A DNA stretch of 64,000 nt from an uncultured Lachnospiraceae bacterium (GTDB taxonomy: Bacteria > Bacillota > Clostridia > Lachnospirales > Lachnospiraceae): contig CALGVA010000020.1 in assembly GCA_937920345.1 (NCBI GenBank), positions 1-64,000 of the forward strand, read 5' to 3'. Below are positions 16,547 to 25,884 of the stretch, one piece after another (positions within the stretch are counted from its first letter, which is position 1; every line of letters starts with the position of its first letter). A program made the translations under genes and the position numbers. Under the pieces are notes generated by a model. It searched no databases. It saw nothing but the letters and a program-made list of their open reading frames with translations, and was not told the origin of the DNA.

Positions 16547-17098
16547 CTACAAAGTATAAACGATCGTCTCCGCCATCTTCTCTGCTGCTTCCCTGCCCTG
16601 CAGCTTCTCCAGGATCGCCAGTCCGAACGGGATCGAAGCACCCATGCCGCGGCCCGTGATAATGTTGCCGTCGATCACTGCGGACTGTTTAAGCACCTGC
16701 GCGCCAGTGAGCTGATCCTCCATGGTCGGATACGCGCAAGCCCTCTTTCCTTTCAGATGTCCTCTGTGTCCCAAGATACTCGGCGCCGCACAGATCGCCG
16801 CCACAAGCTTGCCCTTTGCTATAAAATCATCCACCTGCGCCATCAGCTCCTCACATGCCTCCAGATTCTTCGTGCCCTGCGTACCGCCCGGCAGCACGAT
16901 CACGTCAACCTGCTCGAAATCCACCTCTCTGACTAACATCTCCATCTCTACCATAATATTATGAGAGCCTTCCACATGGCGCTGGTCCATGGCTGACACC
17001 ATAAGCGTCTCGATCCCCGCCCTGCGCAGAATATCCACAACTGTCAGTGCTTCGATCTCCTCATATCCTGTTCCGAAAAAAACTGCCGCTTTACTCAT
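16547..17098 (-). CDS. DJ-1/PfpI family protein (YajL/ThiJ-like)
   Basis: A 183-residue cytosolic protein of the DJ-1/PfpI superfamily. The conserved Glu lies in GTGYEEIEAL (about 7-16) and the nucleophile-elbow Cys in AAICAAPSILG (about 101). VIVLPGGTQGTKNL is the family's central strand-turn. Relatives act in oxidative-stress defence and have been described as chaperones or glyoxalase-like/deglycase enzymes; the real activity is disputed. ATG 17098 has AAAGGGG seven bases upstream; a longer in-frame start at 17128 has none. It is monocistronic, with its own promoter (17208-17236) and an inverted-repeat terminator. Confidence 0.9.
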   Translation of the reverse strand: MSKAAVFFGTGYEEIEALTVVDILRRAGIETLMVSAMDQRHVEGSHNIMVEMEMLVREVDFEQVDVIVLPGGTQGTKNLEACEELMAQVDDFIAKGKLVAAICAAPSILGHRGHLKGKRACAYPTMEDQLTGAQVLKQSAVIDGNIITGRGMGASIPFGLAILEKLQGREAAEKMAETIVYTL

Positions 17099-17207
17099 GA
17101 TCTTTCCCCTTTCCTTTGTTTCGTCCATAATTCTGCAGCTGCAGACTGATTACCGCGCGATAAAGTTTCACCAGTCAGCAACGCGCTTATTCGCTTTATC
17201 ACACTAA

Positions 17208-17236
17208 ATTTTATCATACACCGAATTGCATAGCAA
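17208..17236 (-). promoter_or_regulatory. Sigma-A promoter of the DJ-1 gene
   Basis: On the minus strand TTGCTA (17236-17231), a 17-base spacer and TAAAAT (17213-17208), about 110 bases upstream of the start. The rest of the 310-base gap (17099-17408) is AT-rich and shows only the terminator at 17348-17394. Confidence 0.55.
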
Positions 17237-17347
17237 TCCCTTCTTAACTAGTTCAAATCACAACAATTAAATCTGTTTGAGCACTTTAAAACAGAAAATC
17301 GCGAGGCTTTTGTAATTTAAAAATGAGGAAACTCAAAGAAATTATAT

Positions 17348-17394
17348 AAAAAATATTCCTCCTTTTTTACTAAATCGAAAGGAAGAATATTTTT
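17348..17394 (-). terminator. Terminator of the small membrane protein gene
   Basis: AAAATATTC-(CT)-CCTTT pairs with AAAGG-(AA)-GAATATTTT around a ~12-base loop, fifteen bases after the stop at 17409, with U-rich flanks on the minus strand. Confidence 0.55.
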
Positions 17395-17408
17395 CATTCA
17401 ATAACATA

Positions 17409-17594
17409 TTACGTAATAAATAACACCGCAACGAAAATCAGGAAAAAAATGATAACCGTCATCAGAATATATGCGGCTTTGCGCTTCCCTGCGGAAGGTG
17501 CGGCTTCATCTCTTTTGTTCTCATGATCCAGCATTTGTGCTGCCAATCCCGCATTGCGCAACAGATCCGAAGAAGTGCCATTTGCTCCTCTCAT
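17409..17594 (-). CDS. Small tail-anchored membrane protein, unknown function
   Basis: A 61-residue protein. The first ~38 residues are soluble and charged (MRGANGTSSDLLRNAGLAAQ, then MLDHENKRDEAAPSAGKRK). They are followed by one hydrophobic C-terminal helix (AYILMTVIIFFLIFVAVLFI). AGGAGG lies six bases before ATG 17594, a strong site that overrides the longer in-frame start at 17636. It is monocistronic with its own terminator. I do not recognise a family. The tail-anchor layout suggests a small cytoplasm-facing membrane protein. Confidence 0.65.
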   Translation of the reverse strand: MRGANGTSSDLLRNAGLAAQMLDHENKRDEAAPSAGKRKAAYILMTVIIFFLIFVAVLFIT

Positions 17595-17890
17595 AATCCA
17601 CCTCCTATTATGATGCACATTAATATGTTGCGCCAATATTCTTAATAATATTAATATATGATAATATTGTCACACAGTCAATTAAATATTTTGAATAGGT
17701 GAAAATGAGGGCATTTTCAAGTTAAATGCAACACCCTGTTACACTTACTTTGAAAAACCAGTCTGTTGCAGTAACCCTGACAAATATTCTCCAGATTAAT
17801 GCCGCCATTACATGTCGGCTATTGCTTTCCCGTCCATTTCCCCTACACCAAGAATTGAATACATAAAAACGGAGAAACTCAAATTTGTTA
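17595..17890. other. AT-rich gap without a recognised gene
   Basis: The 296 bases contain AT-rich palindromic runs (AATATTATTAATATT type, about 17637-17670), which may hold the promoter of the small membrane protein. A GC-normal stretch (17725-17850) is open in more than one frame but has no start with a ribosome binding site. Nothing else is assigned. Confidence 0.5.
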
Positions 17891-20233
17891 TCAATCAAAA
17901 TAAACTCTGACACAATAATAAAAATAGGTTTTCTTTTTCTTTTCCTTCAATATGGCAAGAAACTGCTTCTCTTCACATTCTGCCTCCTTCACATCCGCCT
18001 CGTCCACACTCTTTTCTCCGTATATAAGCGCCTCATACGTTTCCAGGAACGCCGGCTGATTTTCCGAAAGGACTAACTCTTGTGCAATGCGCCTCCCAAA
18101 TTCCTGTAAAGTCTCCGCTTCCCCTCTGCGCAGGCCAAGCCAGGCCAGAATCCGCAGGTTGTCCCTGACTTTCTTATTGAATTTCTCTGTCAGGTTCATT
18201 TTTTGATAACGTTTCTTTCTGATCACCAGCTCAAACATGGCAAACAGCAGTCCGGCCGCCGCAAATACCAGCGCGGCGCTTACCGCTTTTTTCAAGCCGC
18301 CTCGGACACTGCGCGCTCTCTCCGCCATATTTTCTTCCGCTGCCTCGAACGAGAGATCAGAATCATCCGCCGCCCCGTATTCTGCATGATCATCCTCCGG
18401 CACAGCATACGACGGTTCATATTTCCACCCTGTCTCCCATGAAGTATATCGCAGTCTGCCGTATCCCGGCGTCGGCTCGAACGGAATCCATCCTATGCCG
18501 TCTATATAGACTTCCGGCCACGAATGCGCCATATCGCTGTAAACCACCGTTTCTTTTCCCGGCTCTACCGGAACACAGAAACCCTGTACATATCTCGACG
18601 GCAACCCTTCGGCTCTCGCAAGCAATGCAAACGCCGTCGCGAAATGGGTACAATATCCTTCCCGGCTCTCCAGCAGAAAATAATCCAGAAAACCGCCCGG
18701 ATCTTCCACACTGTCCGGCAGTCTCCCCGGGGATCTGGTATAAGTGTACGCATTCAGCCCGGCTTCTATCGCGCGCAGTTTTTCTATATCATTCTGCGAA
18801 AAGCCGGTTATTTCATCAATATACGCCCTCGCTTCATCTGACAGGACCACATCTCCTGCATAAATCTCCCTCACCTGCCGGGTATAGCCGCGCAGATCCG
18901 CTTCCGTCAGGGCGATTCCCGTCCCGTTAGGGCATGCCTGCAGGATCGTTTTCAGAACAGTATCCGACTGCACGTCCTCATCATCCATCGATATCAGAAA
19001 ATTCTCAAACGCTTCAGATCCGGCGTTCAACTGATAGAAAGCCACCCCGTACTCCGTACCATAACCCCTCTTATGCGGTTTCTGGTGATCTGCATCCGCA
19101 AAAAAGAGGCTTCCTCCCGCCGGGATAAAAGACAGATCCCTGTTGTGCTCCGTGAGTCTCTGCGTCTTAAGCGGCACAAATACATACGCGGAATTAAAAT
19201 ATTGATATCGGATGCGCAGCGTCGTCAGCGCCATACAGTCTTGCAGATATCTTCCCTCGAATAACTCAGCCGCATAGCGTGTCCGGATCGTGTCAAGAAA
19301 GACTTCCTGCGTCGTACCCTCATCCCTCCGGTACCACTGCCTGCCGTCAAAGGCATCATAGGCTTTGCCCGCCAGATAGACATTCCCCGCAAGATCCTTT
19401 TCCCCCTGTACGATCATAACCGGGCGGTGATCGTCTTCCAGACTGCCCCGGATACCTCCGTCTTCGGAGAAACCACTGAGTGCCGTATCAAAATTCTCCG
19501 CCCCGCCGCGCACGATATTCTGCGTCAGTACAATAACCGATTCCTTTACCTGCCGGAAAGCGTTTCTGGCAAACTGCCATCTAAACGGTTGCGCAGGCGC
19601 AGGCAGCCACAGCATCACAAGCAGATAAACCGCTACAAACGGCATAAGCCAGAACATATATGCCTTCCGGTCCTTCTTCCGGTCCTTCTCCCAGCACCAC
19701 TCGATCCATTCGCCGCCGGTCACCATAATATAGGACAGACTGCAGACCACCGCCGTATGCGCTGCCGGTCTTTCCGTTATCATACAATATGTCAGCGCAC
19801 ACACCACCACACACAGCGCTGCGATTTTCAGCACAAAATATTTTTCCAGAATACACTGCACAAGATAGCAGCAGATGGAGACGGCTATGATCTGCATCGT
19901 CTCATAGCCCGCCGTCCATGCAGGCTCCCACGTATCCGCACCTGTCAGCCAGCCGGCATAAGACCGCATAAACAGGACACAATTCCTGATCCCGAATACC
20001 ATACACGCAGTAACGACCGGACACAAAATCACAGCGATGCGGACTCTTCCCTTCATCCTCTGCATACCGGACATCACGGCAAGCACTGCGAGCGCAATCA
20101 GATAATGTACCGCTTTCCTGTCTCTGACGCCGATCACTTCCCCTGCGTCCGGAAGCACAATGCATATCAGAAGCGCCGCCTGCACGAACCGATAGATGTC
20201 CTGTGCCCTGATCTGCAGTATCCTCTCCTTCAT
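17891..20233 (-). CDS. Membrane transglutaminase-like protein
   Basis: A 780-residue protein with about six N-terminal membrane helices (20-210), a large extracytoplasmic region containing the transglutaminase-like core (about 480-600), another helix near 650-672 and a cytosolic tail of the DUF4129 type. The thiol-protease triad is visible as Cys528 (REGYCTHFATAF), His570 (DMAHSWPEVYID) and the acidic residue in IPFEPTPG. ATG 20233 overlaps the DUF58 stop (ATGA), with GGAGG seven bases upstream. This MoxR-DUF58-transglutaminase trio is widespread; partners are thought to act on envelope proteins or assemble metal-dependent complexes, but the substrate is unknown. Longer upstream starts lie inside the DUF58 gene. 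Confidence 0.9.
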   Translation of the reverse strand: MKERILQIRAQDIYRFVQAALLICIVLPDAGEVIGVRDRKAVHYLIALAVLAVMSGMQRMKGRVRIAVILCPVVTACMVFGIRNCVLFMRSYAGWLTGADTWEPAWTAGYETMQIIAVSICCYLVQCILEKYFVLKIAALCVVVCALTYCMITERPAAHTAVVCSLSYIMVTGGEWIEWCWEKDRKKDRKAYMFWLMPFVAVYLLVMLWLPAPAQPFRWQFARNAFRQVKESVIVLTQNIVRGGAENFDTALSGFSEDGGIRGSLEDDHRPVMIVQGEKDLAGNVYLAGKAYDAFDGRQWYRRDEGTTQEVFLDTIRTRYAAELFEGRYLQDCMALTTLRIRYQYFNSAYVFVPLKTQRLTEHNRDLSFIPAGGSLFFADADHQKPHKRGYGTEYGVAFYQLNAGSEAFENFLISMDDEDVQSDTVLKTILQACPNGTGIALTEADLRGYTRQVREIYAGDVVLSDEARAYIDEITGFSQNDIEKLRAIEAGLNAYTYTRSPGRLPDSVEDPGGFLDYFLLESREGYCTHFATAFALLARAEGLPSRYVQGFCVPVEPGKETVVYSDMAHSWPEVYIDGIGWIPFEPTPGYGRLRYTSWETGWKYEPSYAVPEDDHAEYGAADDSDLSFEAAEENMAERARSVRGGLKKAVSAALVFAAAGLLFAMFELVIRKKRYQKMNLTEKFNKKVRDNLRILAWLGLRRGEAETLQEFGRRIAQELVLSENQPAFLETYEALIYGEKSVDEADVKEAECEEKQFLAILKEKKKKTYFYYCVRVYFD

Positions 20234-21396
20234 AAGATTCCCTCCAGCTCCCCTTCTATGGGCACGGCAATAATCCTCCGGCGCAGACTGCTCTGCTTTA
20301 CATGCTCCTGCACGTCTTTCCCCGTAACGAGATAAACCACCACGATCATCCCGCCAGCCGCCAGTTCCTCCGTCATCCGGGCAACGCTTTCCTCCCATCT
20401 GTGCAATATGACAAAGACAACTTTACTGTTCCGGATCGCCCCTTTTGCCATAGCCTCAGCCAGAGTTTCCCCGACCTCTTCCTCCCTGTCAAAAATGATT
20501 TCCGAGGTCTTTAAATAAAATTCTTCAAAATCCCCTATATTGTCCACATGACTCTGCATCACGCCTCTCTGCCCGTAATACGCCGTAAAAGAAGTGTTTT
20601 TCCCGGCAAAGAAAACACCGAGCGCAATCAGGGTTTCCAGCATCTTGTTCTCCAGCGGCAGATATACTCTGTTATCGCTGCTGTAACGCTTCGTATCGCA
20701 AATCACGGCAATGCCTTGTTTCTGTTCCCCGATCCGGGTTCTGACTTTCAATTTCTGCTCCTGTGCCGTCGCTTTCCAGTGAATGAGGCGCAGGTCATCC
20801 CCCTGCACGTACTCCCTGACCGGAACGTCCATCTCCGTCTGCAGGTTCTGTGCCTGATTTTGCAGAAGGGCCGTTATGTCCATAATGCTGCGCAGTTCTT
20901 CCACTCGCACGATTTTCGGTTTGACCAAAGCCTTGATCGGAGACGCCGGCGTGTAAGAGAGCTGAAAAAGGCGCAGGAAATCGGTGATGACAATTTTCTT
21001 GACACCGATCTCATACTCACCCCGGTATTTACAGATAAGCCGGGTCCTGTAGGTAAGTTTATCCCCCGGCAGCAGTTCATACTCAATACCGTCCGGTATC
21101 TGTTCCACATAGGAAAAAGAAGAAAACACTCTGACGCTGACACTGGAAAAAGCAAAGAAATCATCATTCTGCAGTACAAAATAATACGGAACAGCATTGC
21201 CGCATACCATATTTCTGCTTTCTGTTTCCTGATAGATTCTGAACCTGCAATAGACCAAAAATAAATAGATCCATGATAGAAACGGCAGCATCGTCACCCC
21301 GAAAAAGAAACCGTAGCTGACCGTGCCGCCATAGTAACTGATCGCCGCCAATGAAAGAACCCACAACGCAAACAAAACCCACCTGCGCATCTTCAT
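20230..21396 (-). CDS. DUF58 domain protein
   Basis: A 388-residue protein with two N-terminal membrane helices (about 5-50), then a beta-rich region and the DUF58 motif VREYVQGDDLRLIHWKATA near 205-223. The C-terminal part has the vWA-like fold typical of the family (QGIAVICDTKR, then VVFVILHRWEESV). DUF58 proteins almost always sit beside a MoxR ATPase, as here, and are presumed to be its membrane partner. The stop overlaps the transglutaminase start by four bases, implying translational coupling. The gap to moxR is 78 bases. Confidence 0.9.
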   Translation of the reverse strand: MKMRRWVLFALWVLSLAAISYYGGTVSYGFFFGVTMLPFLSWIYLFLVYCRFRIYQETESRNMVCGNAVPYYFVLQNDDFFAFSSVSVRVFSSFSYVEQIPDGIEYELLPGDKLTYRTRLICKYRGEYEIGVKKIVITDFLRLFQLSYTPASPIKALVKPKIVRVEELRSIMDITALLQNQAQNLQTEMDVPVREYVQGDDLRLIHWKATAQEQKLKVRTRIGEQKQGIAVICDTKRYSSDNRVYLPLENKMLETLIALGVFFAGKNTSFTAYYGQRGVMQSHVDNIGDFEEFYLKTSEIIFDREEEVGETLAEAMAKGAIRNSKVVFVILHRWEESVARMTEELAAGGMIVVVYLVTGKDVQEHVKQSSLRRRIIAVPIEGELEGIL

Positions 21397-21474
21397 CTCT
21401 ATACCCCTTGTACGCTTTCGTGCACATACCAGTCAAATTTTGAAAGTTTACTTTCAAACCTGCCGCATTTCCCC

Positions 21475-22407
21475 CTAAACCGGAATCCTTGTCTTCAGTA
21501 TAATACCCTTTAAAATAGATGCCGCATCTTCTTTTCGTATTCTCGCATCCGAAGAAAGCACCAGCCTGTGTAAAAGCACATGCATGGCAACATCCCTGAC
21601 ATCATCCGGCTTTACATAATCCCTGCCTTTCATAAACGCTTTCCCTTGCGAGGCACGCACAAGCGCCAGCATGGCACGTGTGCTCGCCCCAAGGACAAAG
21701 CGCTCTTCCTGCCTGCTCATCTCAATCATGTCTTCTATATAACCAAGAATCGGTCTGCCGACAGTGATCTGCAGCATGGCTTCCTTCAAGCGAAGAATAT
21801 CTTCCGCCGTGCATACCGCCTCTGCATGCTCCGGCGCTTTCCCGCCCAGAACCTGCGCCGCCAGTTCGATCTCCTGCTCTCTTGCCGGATAGCCAATGGA
21901 AAGCCGCATCATAAAACGGTCCATCTGCGCCTCCGGCAGCGGATAGGTTCCTAAAAATTCCACCGGGTTCTGCGTGGCGATTACCATGAACGGCTTCGGC
22001 AGCACATGCACGGTCCCGTCCACGGTCACCTGCTCTTCCGCCATTGCCTCCAGCAGACTCGCCTGTGTCTTGGGCGAAGTTCTGTTGATCTCATCCGCCA
22101 GCAGGATCTGGTGCATCGCCGCACCTTCCCGATATTCAAATTCACCCGTTTTCATATTATATACCGAAACGCCGGCGATATCACCCGGCAGTGTGTCCGG
22201 CGTAAACTGGATTCTGCCGAAGCTGCAGGCGATACTCCTCGCCAGCAGAGCCGCGAGCGTCGTCTTCCCGACTCCCGGAACATCTTCCAGCAGCACGTGT
22301 CCTCCTGCCAGCAGACAGACTAACAGATTCTCTACAACTTCTTCTTTTCCGATAAAAAAGGCATTGATATTGTCTTTTAATTTTATGATGGTTTCGTAAT
22401 CGTTCAT
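21475..22407 (-). CDS. MoxR-family AAA+ ATPase
   Basis: A 310-residue AAA+ ATPase. Walker A is VPGVGKTT near 44-51 and Walker B is ILLADEINR near 105-113; sensor 1 is VIATQNP and the arginine-finger/lid region (LPEAQMDRFMMRL) is present. MoxR proteins act as chaperones for maturation of protein complexes, often with vWA-type partners. ATG 22407 has GGAG seven bases upstream; the frame extends to 22452 without a better start. It heads the moxR-DUF58-transglutaminase operon behind its own promoter (22461-22489). Confidence 0.92.
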   Translation of the reverse strand: MNDYETIIKLKDNINAFFIGKEEVVENLLVCLLAGGHVLLEDVPGVGKTTLAALLARSIACSFGRIQFTPDTLPGDIAGVSVYNMKTGEFEYREGAAMHQILLADEINRTSPKTQASLLEAMAEEQVTVDGTVHVLPKPFMVIATQNPVEFLGTYPLPEAQMDRFMMRLSIGYPAREQEIELAAQVLGGKAPEHAEAVCTAEDILRLKEAMLQITVGRPILGYIEDMIEMSRQEERFVLGASTRAMLALVRASQGKAFMKGRDYVKPDDVRDVAMHVLLHRLVLSSDARIRKEDAASILKGIILKTRIPV

Positions 22408-22460
22408 CCGTCTTCTCCACTTTCCACCACGGCGGACAGGCTCCTGCCGCACTTAAGATC

Positions 22461-22489
22461 ATTCTACCACACCGCCTTTGTTTCAACAA
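22461..22489 (-). promoter_or_regulatory. Promoter of the moxR operon
   Basis: On the minus strand TTGTTG (22489-22484), a 17-base spacer and TAGAAT (22466-22461), about 55 bases before moxR. The remaining gap up to 22653 has no recognised element. Confidence 0.5.
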
Positions 22490-22653
22490 GAATCTCGCAG
22501 CAGGCACAAACCGGCACAACATCATCTTTCATTACCTCTTTTATGTCTGCTCTGTGCGGCTTGTGAAAGTCATATCCGCCGCATCCGTTTGCTGTAAAAT
22601 CCAACGTGACGTTTTATCGTATTTTCTTATATTATTTGGCAGCAAAGCAAGGC

Positions 22654-22682
22654 TTTACACCGCCGCAAAATCCCTTTATAAT
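22654..22682 (+). promoter_or_regulatory. Sigma-A promoter of the CYTH gene
   Basis: TTTACA (22654-22659), a 17-base spacer and a perfect TATAAT (22677-22682), 54 bases before the start codon. This is among the best promoter matches in the window. Confidence 0.75.
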
Positions 22683-22735
22683 AGAAGTATGCAACATAAC
22701 TGACCGCTTTACACCTTCCACAATAAGGAGGCACT

Positions 22736-23227
22736 ATGGAAATCGAACGCAAATTCACAGTAAAGAAACTTCCTGACTCTCTGAGTCAATACCCTTGTCG
22801 CATCATTGAGCAGGCCTATTTAAACACTGACCCTGTTGTCAGAATTCGCAGACAGGACAACGACTACTATCTCACTTATAAGGGACAGGGACTGATGGCA
22901 CGGGAAGAATATAATCTCCCGCTGAATGAACTTTCTTATTATCATCTGCGTGATAAAGCCGACGGAAATATAATTTCCAAGAAACGGTATGTCATACCGA
23001 TTGAACATCCGACATTTGTGTCAGACTACAAAGAAAATGTTAACCAGATCAGTCTATGCGTAGAATTGGATATTTTTGACGAACCTTTTGCACCTTTAGT
23101 AATTGCCGAGGTAGAGTTTCCTTCAGAGGAGACGGCAAATGCATTCGTTCCTCTTGACTGGTTTGATCAGGACGTGACCCATGATCCGTCCTACCATAAT
23201 TCCAACCTGAGCCGGCGGACATTCTGA
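22736..23227 (+). CDS. CYTH-domain protein (putative inorganic triphosphatase)
   Basis: A 163-residue protein of the CYTH (adenylate cyclase/thiamine triphosphatase) superfamily. It has the diagnostic EIERKF at residues 2-7, VRIRRQDNDYYLTYKG at about 35-50, and the acidic/basic strand pairs KKRYVIP and VIAEVEFPSEE that line the tunnel. Bacterial members hydrolyse inorganic triphosphate or similar compounds in a metal-dependent way; the physiological role is unclear. AAGGAGG lies seven bases before the ATG. It is monocistronic and converges on the LacI gene with only two bases between the stop codons, so transcripts of the two genes may overlap. Confidence 0.88.
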   Translation: MEIERKFTVKKLPDSLSQYPCRIIEQAYLNTDPVVRIRRQDNDYYLTYKGQGLMAREEYNLPLNELSYYHLRDKADGNIISKKRYVIPIEHPTFVSDYKENVNQISLCVELDIFDEPFAPLVIAEVEFPSEETANAFVPLDWFDQDVTHDPSYHNSNLSRRTF

Positions 23228-23229
23228 CT

Positions 23230-24270
23230 CTACACGTCCTTCACCGCCGCCGTAGACTCTCTCACCACCAGCTCCGCGGGGAATATGATCTGCTGATGCT
23301 CCTGCCGCCCGCCGATCACGTCCAGCAGCAGACGGATCGTCTTTTTCGCCATCTCCTCCACGGGCTGTTTGATCGTAGTCAGCTTCGGGTTATAATATTC
23401 CCCTAACGCAATGCCGTCGTATCCTGCTACGGAGATATCTTCCGGAATCCGCTTGCCCGCCTCCAGAACGGCTCTGCAGGCGCCGATTGCCAGCGAGTCC
23501 GACGCCGCATAGACCGCTGTCACTTCCGTTTCGGATTCCAGCAGCTTTCTCGCCGTCACATAACCGTTTTCCATGGAAAAATGGTCAATCTCTTCCTGTA
23601 CATAACAGATTAATTCCTCCTGCACCGCTATACCACGCTCTGCATAGGCCTCCCGATAGCCATTGATACGGCGCTGCCCGATCGCCTCTTCCGGACGCTC
23701 GGTGATAAACGCGATTCTCCTGTGTCCCAGACTAAGCAGATACTCTGTCATTCTCTTACTTTCCAGTTCATCGTCCACCGTAATGTTCGAGAACGTAACC
23801 CGGCCGATCCGGTCAGAGAGATCTACGCCGATCGTACTGAAGATGAAAGGCACATTCAGCTTCCCGAGTTTTTCTTCCGAGTGGATAAACCGGCCTCCCA
23901 GAAATACAATCCCGCGGAGTCTCTTTTCCTTCTCCAGTTCCAGCGCCACATCCACCTCATCCTCGTGTGCCTCTACATGCCGCAGTACCAGTGCGTACCG
24001 GTTCCGCTGCGTCTCTTCTTCTATAATCTGGATCATACTGCTGAAAAAAGGGTTCGTGATACCTTTGACGAGTACGGCGATACATTTTGCATCCGTTCTT
24101 TTCAGATTTCTTGCACTGTTATTCGGAATAAATCCGGTCTCTTCTATCACCTGCATGATCATCTTGCGGGTTGCCGGGTTAATATCCGGATGATTATTGA
24201 TCGCCCGCGACACTGTACTGATCCCCACGCCGCACTGCTTCGCAATATCCTTAATTGTTGTCTCTGCCAT
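23230..24270 (-). CDS. LacI-family regulator of the maltodextrin operon
   Basis: A 346-residue LacI/GalR repressor. The N-terminal HTH (TIKDIAKQCGVGISTVSRAI, about 4-23) and hinge helix (NNSARNLKR) are followed by the periplasmic-binding-protein-like sugar-sensing domain, ending with GYDGIALGEYYNPKLTTIKQP and ELVVRES. It is the last gene after the maltodextrin transporter and malQ, all on the minus strand, so it most likely controls that operon in response to maltose or maltodextrins. A candidate operator array is at 29733-29783. Its leader (24285-24330) holds a short piece of dispersed repeat family C, which suggests a separate or processed transcript. Confidence 0.88.
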   Translation of the reverse strand: MAETTIKDIAKQCGVGISTVSRAINNHPDINPATRKMIMQVIEETGFIPNNSARNLKRTDAKCIAVLVKGITNPFFSSMIQIIEEETQRNRYALVLRHVEAHEDEVDVALELEKEKRLRGIVFLGGRFIHSEEKLGKLNVPFIFSTIGVDLSDRIGRVTFSNITVDDELESKRMTEYLLSLGHRRIAFITERPEEAIGQRRINGYREAYAERGIAVQEELICYVQEEIDHFSMENGYVTARKLLESETEVTAVYAASDSLAIGACRAVLEAGKRIPEDISVAGYDGIALGEYYNPKLTTIKQPVEEMAKKTIRLLLDVIGGRQEHQQIIFPAELVVRESTAAVKDV

Positions 24271-24303
24271 ATCCGTTCCCTTCTGTCTCCATATACGTTA
24301 CAG

Positions 24304-24330
24304 CGTACAGCCCGCACCATTCGCAAAGGC
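24304..24330. repeat. Fragment of dispersed repeat family C before the LacI gene
   Basis: CAGCCCGCACCATTCG (about 24308-24323) is identical to 55532-55547 in the cysK-metN gap. Only the core is shared, so this is probably a degraded copy. Confidence 0.5.
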
Positions 24331-24402
24331 ACATACAGACGCTGACAGCTTGATAACAAGACTGCCAGCGTTTACGTCAGATTTTCCTGCTGATTGTCAT
24401 TC

Positions 24403-25884
24403 TTATTTTCGTACTCTGCCGTACAACTTCGTCATATCAAGAATCCGCTCCGCCAGTTCATCCGTGAACTGTCCCGGCAGCATTCTCCATTTCCAGTTCG
24501 TCCCCAGTGTAGACGGAATGTTGATCCTTGCCTCCGCGCCAAGTCCCAGATAGTCCTGCATCGGAATGATACATGTATCGGACACGCTTGCCATTGCTGC
24601 TCTGATGAACTCCCACTGAACATCTTTGCCGGACCGCACGTTCAGATATTTCTTGGCAAACGCCTTATCCCTGCGGTTAAGCTGTCCATACCAGCCCAGC
24701 GTCGTATCGTTATCATGCGTTCCCGTATATACAATACTGTTCGCCGTATAATTATGCGGCAGATAATCACTCTCTTCTCTGGAGTCGAAAGCAAACTGTA
24801 AAATCTTCATGCCCGGATAGCCTGTTTTCTTCACCAATTTAATGACTGATTTGGTCAAAAACCCGAGATCCTCTGCAATCACGGCTTTTTCACCCAATTC
24901 GGCTTTCATTGTCTTAAAGATCTCATAGCCGGGACCCTTCTCCCAGTGTCCGAACTCTGCCGTCGCATCTCCGTACGGAATCGAATAATACTCGTCGAAC
25001 CCGCGGAAATGATCTATGCGCACCACGTCATAGAGTTCATAACAGTAAGCGATCCGCTTCATCCACCATGCATATCCCGTCTCTTTGTGGTAATCCCAGC
25101 GGTACAGCGGATTCCCCCACAACTGTCCCGTTGCCGAGAAAGCATCCGGCGGACATCCGGCCACCGCCAGCGGCGTCAGCGTATCATCCAGTTGGAATAA
25201 CTCCGGATTCGCCCACGTGTCTGCGCTGTCAAAAGCCACATAAATCGGAATATCGCCGATGATCTGTATATTTCTTTCGTTCGCATATTCTTTTAACGCG
25301 AACCACTGCTTCGCAAACAGGTATTGCTGGAACTGATAAAATACAACTTCTTCTGCATATTTCTCACGGTAACGCTCCATCGCCGCGCTCTTGCGCAGTT
25401 TGATATCCTCGTCCCACTCGCTCCAGCTCTTTCCGTCAAAAGAGTTCTTCACAGCCATATAGAGTGCATAGTCATCCAGCCAGTAACTGTTGTCCTGCAC
25501 ATATTTCACAAAGTCCGCATCCTCTTCGATCCGGCTGTTGAGAAAGGCGGTCTTAAGCACCTCAAATCTGGAAAGAAATATCTTCTCATAATCAATATAT
25601 TCAGCATTATCTCCGAAATCGCACTGGTCACAGTCCTCTTCGGTCAGATAGCCGTCCGCAATCAATGCCTCCAGATCAATATAGTAAGGATTCCCCGCAA
25701 AAGTCGAAAAAGACTGGTACGGAGAATCTCCGTAACCTGTCGGTCCAAGCGGCAGGATCTGCCAGTACGACTGCCCTGCTTTCTCTAATGAATCGATAAA
25801 TGTATATGCCTGTTTAGAAAAAGTACCGATTCCGTACTTCGACGGAATAGAAGATACAGGCAATAAAATCCCGCTTTTTCTCAT
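24403..25884 (-). CDS. malQ: 4-alpha-glucanotransferase (amylomaltase)
   Basis: A 493-residue GH77 enzyme, standard length for Gram-positive amylomaltases. It disproportionates maltodextrins, transferring glucan segments and releasing glucose. The N-terminus MRKSGILLPVSSIPSKYGIG is typical. GH13/77 catalytic motifs are VVRIDHFRGF (Asp nucleophile), AVIAEDLGF (Glu acid/base) and TGTHDNDT (transition-state Asp). It lies between the importer genes and the LacI regulator, so it should act on imported maltodextrins. It is separated from the upstream permease gene by 321 bases that hold a large inverted repeat and an AT-rich leader, so it may have its own promoter. Confidence 0.95.
   Translation of the reverse strand: MRKSGILLPVSSIPSKYGIGTFSKQAYTFIDSLEKAGQSYWQILPLGPTGYGDSPYQSFSTFAGNPYYIDLEALIADGYLTEEDCDQCDFGDNAEYIDYEKIFLSRFEVLKTAFLNSRIEEDADFVKYVQDNSYWLDDYALYMAVKNSFDGKSWSEWDEDIKLRKSAAMERYREKYAEEVVFYQFQQYLFAKQWFALKEYANERNIQIIGDIPIYVAFDSADTWANPELFQLDDTLTPLAVAGCPPDAFSATGQLWGNPLYRWDYHKETGYAWWMKRIAYCYELYDVVRIDHFRGFDEYYSIPYGDATAEFGHWEKGPGYEIFKTMKAELGEKAVIAEDLGFLTKSVIKLVKKTGYPGMKILQFAFDSREESDYLPHNYTANSIVYTGTHDNDTTLGWYGQLNRRDKAFAKKYLNVRSGKDVQWEFIRAAMASVSDTCIIPMQDYLGLGAEARINIPSTLGTNWKWRMLPGQFTDELAERILDMTKLYGRVRK

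Noticed and set aside
17722..17913. 63-codon minus-strand frame in the gap before the transglutaminase gene
   Set aside because: No ribosome binding site, Trp/Cys-rich tail unlike a normal protein, several frames open at once.
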